NCBI GenBank assembly: GCA_035354435.1
Contig: DAOQAY010000109.1
Span: 1 to 9,805, forward strand
DNA: 9,805 bases
Direction of reading: 5' to 3'
From: JAKLDO01 sp035354435
GTDB taxonomy: Bacteria; UBP6; UBA1177
The notes beneath the pieces are model-generated. The model saw only the letters and a list, made by a program, of their open reading frames with translations. It searched no databases and was not told where the DNA came from. Shown here one piece after another: positions 5,885 through 9,805 of the stretch (the stretch's first letter is position 1; the number at the start of each line of letters is the position of its first letter). A program made the translations under genes and the position numbers.

Positions 5885-8800
5885 TTCCCGTCTCTGCTTC
5901 TTGTTATGCGCATGATTTTATTAATTATATCATCCATTATTTCAGTTTTAAGAAATATGTTCCTTTTGTTTTTCACTTCATCATACAAATAGTCGTCAAT
6001 TTCATCAATTGCCTTTTTTTGAGCATCTTCATCATCCCAGAAATTAATTTTCTTATTTGAATCAATTATTTCTGATATTGAAATTGCGATGTCTGCAATG
6101 ATGTCGTTTCCGGTATTAATCAGTTCATTTTTCTCAAAAACTGATTTAATTGAACCGAAATATGCTATCAAATCTTCTTTTCCGTTAAGTTTTTCAGGAA
6201 TGTCGTCATGAATTTTTCCAATTACTTTTCCGTTTAGTTCTTTCTCTGTTTTCAAGTATTCCAGATCTGATATTTTCCCTGCTCTAAAATCGTCAATAGC
6301 ATCCTGAATTAATTTTGATAAATTCTGATAGAATGCCGGATCTTCATCCATTTTCTCATTCGTTATCTTTTTAGTTGCAAAAGCAATTGTATCAGCTTGT
6401 GATGCAACTGATTTTGATCCTGTGTAAACTCCCTGAGACTCTTTGACAAAACCAAAAGATGAGCTGTCAAAAATGTTTGCCGGCTCATTAAGTTGAACCA
6501 CTTCATTTGCCTGAATATGAGTGTCCAGAAGTTTTTTTATTTTCGGTTCATAATCACGGTAATCAATTGATTCTGCGTATCTTATTTTTACCGATTCCCG
6601 CAAGAGATAGAATTTTCTGAAATCTTTTTTATACATTTCAAGTTTTCTGTCATCTGTCTCCATGAGAAACTTTTCACTTGAAAGAGCATTTGAAAGTGAC
6701 TTTCCATATTCTGTAAGTCGCTGATAAAACTTATCTCTTAAACTGACATCCTCAAGAAGCCGTTCATAGCTCTCTTCATCGTAATTGTTTTTGACAGTTT
6801 TAAAAATATCCCACAGATCTGAATGAATTTGCGGGAGTTTTGAAATCTCATTGTTTATTGATGTGATAGTTCCTTCAATGTCTGTTTCATCAAAACCATC
6901 GAATTCATTATACATTGTCAGTGCTTTATCAAGTTCACCGAGAATGTTTTCATAATCGACGATATATCCGAATTCCTTGTTTTCATGCACTCTGTTAACT
7001 CTTGCGATTGCCTGTAGAAGATTGTGTTCCCTGAGTGTTTTGCAAAGATAAAGAACAATGTTTTTCGGTGCATCAAATCCTGTCAGAAGCTTGGAAACAA
7101 CGATCAGAATCTCTGGTTCATCCCCGTTTTTAAACTGATTTATTATCTGTTTTGTATATTCATCTTCAGAACCGTATCTTTTCATCATCCGGTTCCAGAA
7201 TTTGATAACTTCCTCTTTGGGTTCTTTGTCAACTTCTTCGTAGCCTTCTCTCTGATCAGGAGGGGAAATAACGACATCGCACGATATGTCACCGATTTCT
7301 TTAATGAATTCATCATATTTTATTGCTGATGTTTTATCGGGAGCAACTAATTGAGCTTTGAATCCTGTCCCTTTCCAGTTAGCTCTGAAATGTTCACATA
7401 TATCAAAAGCTCTCATATAAATTACTCTTTCAGCTTTATTGAGCATTTCCGCTCGTGCATATTTCCTTTTGAGGTCTGCTTTCTGTTTTTCAGTAAGTCC
7501 CTGAGTATGTCTTTCAAACCAGAGATCTATTGCAGTTTTGTTCTGCTCAATTTCAACAAGCCGTCCTTCATAAAGCAGCGGAACGACAGCTCCGTCTTCA
7601 ACGGCCTGATTTATTGAATAGTGCGGATCAATCAGTCCGCCGAACTTGGCGAAACTGCTTTTTTCCTTTTTAAGAAGGGGGGTTCCTGTAAATCCGATAT
7701 AGCAGGCATTGGGAAACATTTGTTTCATTCTTGCTGAAAGAGAGCCGAACTGAGTTCTGTGACTTTCGTCCACAAGGACAAAAATATCTGCTGATTCGTC
7801 CTGAACTTTCTTTAAATTCAATGCCTTGTCAAATTTGTGGATTAGTGTGGTGATTATTCCTCTTTTCTTTTCTGTGATGAGTTCAAGAAGATTCCTGCCA
7901 GAAGTTGCACGGCTCGGATCAAGATTGCACGATGCGAAAGTGTTTCCAAGCTGCTTGTCGAGATCATCACGGTCTGTGACAAGAACAATTCTCGGATCTT
8001 TCACTTCATCATCAAGAGCAAGGTTTCTTGTGAGCATTACCATTGTGAGTGATTTGCCTGAGCCTTGAGTATGCCAAATTATTCCCCCTTTTCTAATGCC
8101 GTCAGAATTCTTTTCCTTGATTCTTGAAAGGGTATTTTTTATTACAAAATACTGCTGATATCTTGCAATCTTTTTATCTCTGCCGTCAAAAATCGTGAAT
8201 TTCTGTGATATTTCAAGAAGTCTTTCGGGACGGCATAAAGAAAAGAGTGTTTCATCCTGATTTGTGACTGATCTCTGCCCGGTTTCGGGAAATTTGAATA
8301 TCTGAAGAGTGTGGCAGATTTTTCTTTCAATTTCTTCCGGCAATGCGGAGTTAATTTTTTCATTTATGATTTCAGCAGCTTCCTTTGAAAACTTTTCTTT
8401 CCATACAGACCAGAATTTCTCACCCGCTCCCGGAGTTGCATATTTATGAAAGTTCTTATTTATTCCTAAAACCATTTGAGAATATGTGAACAGTTTCGGA
8501 ATATATTCATCAGACTGATTCCGGATGGATTGAGAAACCGCTTCGTCAATTTTAATATTTGGAGCTTTGCACTCAATAACGCAAAAGGGGATTCCATTCA
8601 CAAAAAGGACTATGTCGGGTCTTGCAGTTTCAGAGCTTCTTGATCTTTCAACGCTGAATTCAGCTGTAACATGAAAGTCGTTTCTTTCAGGATTCCGCCA
8701 GTCGATATATTTTAAAGTAAAACTTCTTGAATCTCCTTCAACAGTCTGTTCAAGAGCGGTTCCAAGAGTGATAAGATCATATATTTTTTCATTTGTCTGT

Positions 8801-9069
8801 AAAAGCCCGTCATATTTGATGTTTTTGAGTTTCTGAATTGCAGACTGAATGTTTTCCTCACTGAAAAGATATTCTCCCCCTTTGTGATTTATCCTGTTAA
8901 TCTCTTTCAGCTTTTTACGCAGAACATTTTCAAGGATCACATTTGAAAGTTTCTCCTGCCGTTCTTTCAGAGCCTCTTTCGGAGAAATGAATTCATATCC
9001 CATGTTTACCAGAAGCTGTAACGCAGGAATCTGGGAAATGTGTTTTTCATTGATGTTAAAACTGCTCAT
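5881..9069 (-). CDS. hsdR: Type I restriction enzyme, R (nuclease/translocase) subunit
   Basis: At 1062 residues this has normal HsdR length. The N-terminal PD-(D/E)xK nuclease has PDIVLF (Asp152), IECK (Glu166, Lys168) and a RecB-like QxxxY (Gln185, Tyr189). The superfamily 2 motor follows, with Walker A HTQGSGKS (333-340), VLVDESH (431-437, DEAH-box variant), GFTGTP (459-464), the helicase motif V region SKLLTGFDAP (659-668) and motif VI QAIARVNR (686-693). A helical C-terminal part then probably docks on the methylase core. With HsdM and HsdS it cuts unmodified foreign DNA far from the recognition site after ATP-driven translocation. All catalytic residues I can check are present. AGGAG at 9077-9081, within the end of the preceding gene, drives translation. 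hsdM is not in the window; it should lie to the right, beyond hsdS. Confidence 0.97.
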   Translation of the reverse strand: MSSFNINEKHISQIPALQLLVNMGYEFISPKEALKERQEKLSNVILENVLRKKLKEINRINHKGGEYLFSEENIQSAIQKLKNIKYDGLLQTNEKIYDLITLGTALEQTVEGDSRSFTLKYIDWRNPERNDFHVTAEFSVERSRSSETARPDIVLFVNGIPFCVIECKAPNIKIDEAVSQSIRNQSDEYIPKLFTYSQMVLGINKNFHKYATPGAGEKFWSVWKEKFSKEAAEIINEKINSALPEEIERKICHTLQIFKFPETGQRSVTNQDETLFSLCRPERLLEISQKFTIFDGRDKKIARYQQYFVIKNTLSRIKEKNSDGIRKGGIIWHTQGSGKSLTMVMLTRNLALDDEVKDPRIVLVTDRDDLDKQLGNTFASCNLDPSRATSGRNLLELITEKKRGIITTLIHKFDKALNLKKVQDESADIFVLVDESHRTQFGSLSARMKQMFPNACYIGFTGTPLLKKEKSSFAKFGGLIDPHYSINQAVEDGAVVPLLYEGRLVEIEQNKTAIDLWFERHTQGLTEKQKADLKRKYARAEMLNKAERVIYMRAFDICEHFRANWKGTGFKAQLVAPDKTSAIKYDEFIKEIGDISCDVVISPPDQREGYEEVDKEPKEEVIKFWNRMMKRYGSEDEYTKQIINQFKNGDEPEILIVVSKLLTGFDAPKNIVLYLCKTLREHNLLQAIARVNRVHENKEFGYIVDYENILGELDKALTMYNEFDGFDETDIEGTITSINNEISKLPQIHSDLWDIFKTVKNNYDEESYERLLEDVSLRDKFYQRLTEYGKSLSNALSSEKFLMETDDRKLEMYKKDFRKFYLLRESVKIRYAESIDYRDYEPKIKKLLDTHIQANEVVQLNEPANIFDSSSFGFVKESQGVYTGSKSVASQADTIAFATKKITNEKMDEDPAFYQNLSKLIQDAIDDFRAGKISDLEYLKTEKELNGKVIGKIHDDIPEKLNGKEDLIAYFGSIKSVFEKNELINTGNDIIADIAISISEIIDSNKKINFWDDEDAQKKAIDEIDDYLYDEVKNKRNIFLKTEIMDDIINKIMRITRSRDGK

Positions 9070-9771
9070 TTATTTTCTCCTTTTTTCGGTTCTTACTTTG
9101 TAAAGCCTTTCTGTGAATCCGCCATCGTTTTCAAAATCTTTTGCAAGCCGTTCAACCTGCCTGTCGAGTAAATGACAGGCAAGATTCAAAAGTGAAAGTG
9201 CGGCATTCGCAACAAGCGAAGAAGAGCACGGACTCACAGACTGGGAACACGGACTCACAGACTGGCACTGACTGTCACTGACCGGCACGGACTTAATACT
9301 ATTTTCGTTCGCAATCGTCTGTGTTTGTCCGTGTCTGTCCGTGTTTCTTTCTTCTGTCCGTGCCCGTCCGTGTTTTGCAATTTCCCTTTCCCCTTTCACC
9401 CATTCCTGCACTTCTTTCAGTGTCTTGCACTGTTTTTCCTTAAATCTTTTCAAAGCAGGGTGATCAAAATTCAGCTGTTCAAAACCTTTTTGTCTCAAGA
9501 AATCTTCATAGTCAAGCTTGAGTTCTTCCAGACTTGCACGGGCAACCTGAGTGAGTTTTAGCTCTGTTTTTTTGGATGTTGCGGATGCTACAGAACCTTC
9601 CGCAATATTCTGGACACCGCTTCGGGCGGCTTGTACCATCTGGTCACGAGTTCTGGAGTATTTGTCAACATAAAGGTCGCAAAAACGGACAGTTACATCA
9701 TAAACCAGTTGTGAAATCTGGAAACTTTTCAGTTTGCGGTAGCCGCCGTGTTTAGGGATGAGGTCAGACAT
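9070..9771 (-). CDS. Four-helix-bundle (S23-like) protein with C-terminal suffix domain, between hsdS and hsdR
   Basis: The 233-residue protein has three parts. Residues about 14-100 form an S23/IVS-type four-helix bundle with the signature QMVQAARSGVQNIAEG (44-59) and SLEELKLDYEDFL (80-92). Residues about 134-184 are a low-complexity, Ser/Cys/Arg-rich linker containing a perfect QSVSPCS duplication (170-176, 177-183). Residues about 186-226 (ANAALSLLNLACHLLDRQ to GGFTERLYKV) match what I recognise as the 'four helix bundle suffix' domain. Function is not known for the family; relatives include proteins encoded in 23S rRNA insertions and the Avd partner of diversity-generating retroelements, which bind nucleic acid. 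Its ATG overlaps the hsdS stop by 8 bases, with GGAGAG at 9778-9783, and its stop touches the hsdR start. It is thus built into the restriction operon. The linker DNA is much richer in G+C than the flanking genes. Confidence 0.85.
   Translation of the reverse strand: MSDLIPKHGGYRKLKSFQISQLVYDVTVRFCDLYVDKYSRTRDQMVQAARSGVQNIAEGSVASATSKKTELKLTQVARASLEELKLDYEDFLRQKGFEQLNFDHPALKRFKEKQCKTLKEVQEWVKGEREIAKHGRARTEERNTDRHGQTQTIANENSIKSVPVSDSQCQSVSPCSQSVSPCSSSLVANAALSLLNLACHLLDRQVERLAKDFENDGGFTERLYKVRTEKRRK
9227..9265. repeat. 18-base direct repeat, two copies with period 21
   Basis: CACGGACTCACAGACTGG occurs at 9227-9244 and again identically at 9248-9265. The 21-base period keeps the reading frame, so the minus-strand gene repeats QSVSPCS. 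This looks like in-frame slippage or unequal exchange inside the linker. Confidence 0.9.
9227..9372. repeat. Inverted cluster of CACGGAC / GTCCGTG words with hairpin potential
   Basis: On the plus strand CACGGAC occurs at 9227-9233, 9248-9254 and 9286-9292. Its reverse complement GTCCGTG occurs at 9327-9333, 9337-9343, 9356-9362 and 9366-9372. Longer pairing is possible: CACGGAC and CACAGAC (9248-9254, 9256-9262) match GTCTGTG and GTCCGTG (9317-9323, 9327-9333), leaving a loop of about 54 bases. The cluster lies wholly inside the linker of the four-helix-bundle gene, keeps its frame open, and is locally G+C-rich (33 of 60 in 9241-9300). Confidence 0.85.
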
Positions 9772-9805
9772 TTCTTACTCTCCACTCCCCGGTCAGCAAC
9801 TTCTG
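9764..9805 (-). CDS. hsdS: C-terminal end of type I restriction specificity subunit, 5' part outside window
   Basis: From the right edge the minus strand reads QKLLTGEWRVRNV and then TGA (9764-9766). HsdS proteins very often end in a helix followed by a 'LMQxLLTGKxRV' tail, and this peptide fits that ending. Gene order also supports it, because hsdR follows. Only 13 residues are visible, so the target-recognition domains and the DNA sequence recognised cannot be read. The stop overlaps the start of the four-helix-bundle gene by 8 bases. Confidence 0.7.
   Translation of the reverse strand, partial: QKLLTGEWRVRNV
9778..9783 (-). promoter_or_regulatory. Ribosome binding site of the four-helix-bundle gene inside hsdS
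   Basis: GGAGAG lies 6 bases before ATG 9771, within the last codons of hsdS. It fixes the start chosen for the four-helix-bundle gene and shows that gene can be translated as hsdS terminates. Confidence 0.75.

Noticed and set aside
8142..8363. Open frame of 73 codons on the minus strand within hsdR
   Set aside because: It is an alternate-frame shadow of the well-conserved HsdR coding sequence, with no ribosome binding site or recognisable protein.
9227..9372. CRISPR array
   Set aside because: Repeats are 7 to 18 bases, irregularly spaced, occur in both orientations and lie in an open coding frame; no cas genes are present.
9070..9771. Diversity-generating retroelement, because Avd is also a four-helix bundle
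   Set aside because: No reverse transcriptase or template/variable repeat pair is visible, and the suffix domain and hsd context differ from Avd loci.
1..9805. tRNA or rRNA genes, insertion-sequence ends, attachment sites
   Set aside because: No cloverleaf, conserved rRNA block, transposase or terminal inverted repeats with target duplication were seen on reading both strands; faint or diverged elements could be missed by eye.

Overview
The window is compact, AT-rich bacterial DNA. A hand count gives 27% G+C for 5941-6000 inside hsdR and 55% for 9241-9300 inside the four-helix-bundle gene. A lipobox-bearing periplasmic-type 5'-nucleotidase and a SUMF1/FGE-type protein suggest a Gram-negative-type envelope. 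I cannot place the phylum; low G+C and FGE-like proteins would fit several spirochaete, FCB-group or candidate-phylum lineages, but this is only inference.

Layout. Two genes read on the plus strand at the left edge: the 3' end of an FGE-sulfatase-domain protein (3-185), then a complete small DUF486/DMT-type membrane protein (271-618). Everything else reads on the minus strand, in three transcription blocks. From right to left these are (A) a type I restriction-modification block: the last codons of hsdS (9764-9805), a four-helix-bundle protein with a 'suffix' domain (9070-9771), hsdR (5881-9069) and a YgjP/DUF45 metallopeptidase (5177-5884). (B) cysS (3675-5108) followed after 13 bases by a 5'-nucleotidase lipoprotein (2051-3661), with its own promoter at 5144-5171. 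(C) An AbiE-type toxin-antitoxin pair, antitoxin abiEi (1385-1990) and nucleotidyltransferase toxin abiEii (619-1392), with a promoter whose -10 lies inside a palindrome (2002-2017).

How the genes work together. Genes in block A overlap or abut (8-base overlap hsdS/four-helix gene, 0 bases to hsdR, 4-base ATGA overlap to the peptidase), so it looks like one translationally coupled defence operon; hsdM and most of hsdS would lie beyond the right edge. Block C is a second defence module. A housekeeping tRNA synthetase sits between them, so defence cargo flanks a core gene.

Most unusual feature: the middle of the four-helix-bundle gene is a G+C-rich patch of CACGGAC and inverted GTCCGTG words (9227-9372). 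It encodes a low-complexity linker and could fold into a long imperfect hairpin within the coding sequence, between the specificity and nuclease genes of the restriction system.
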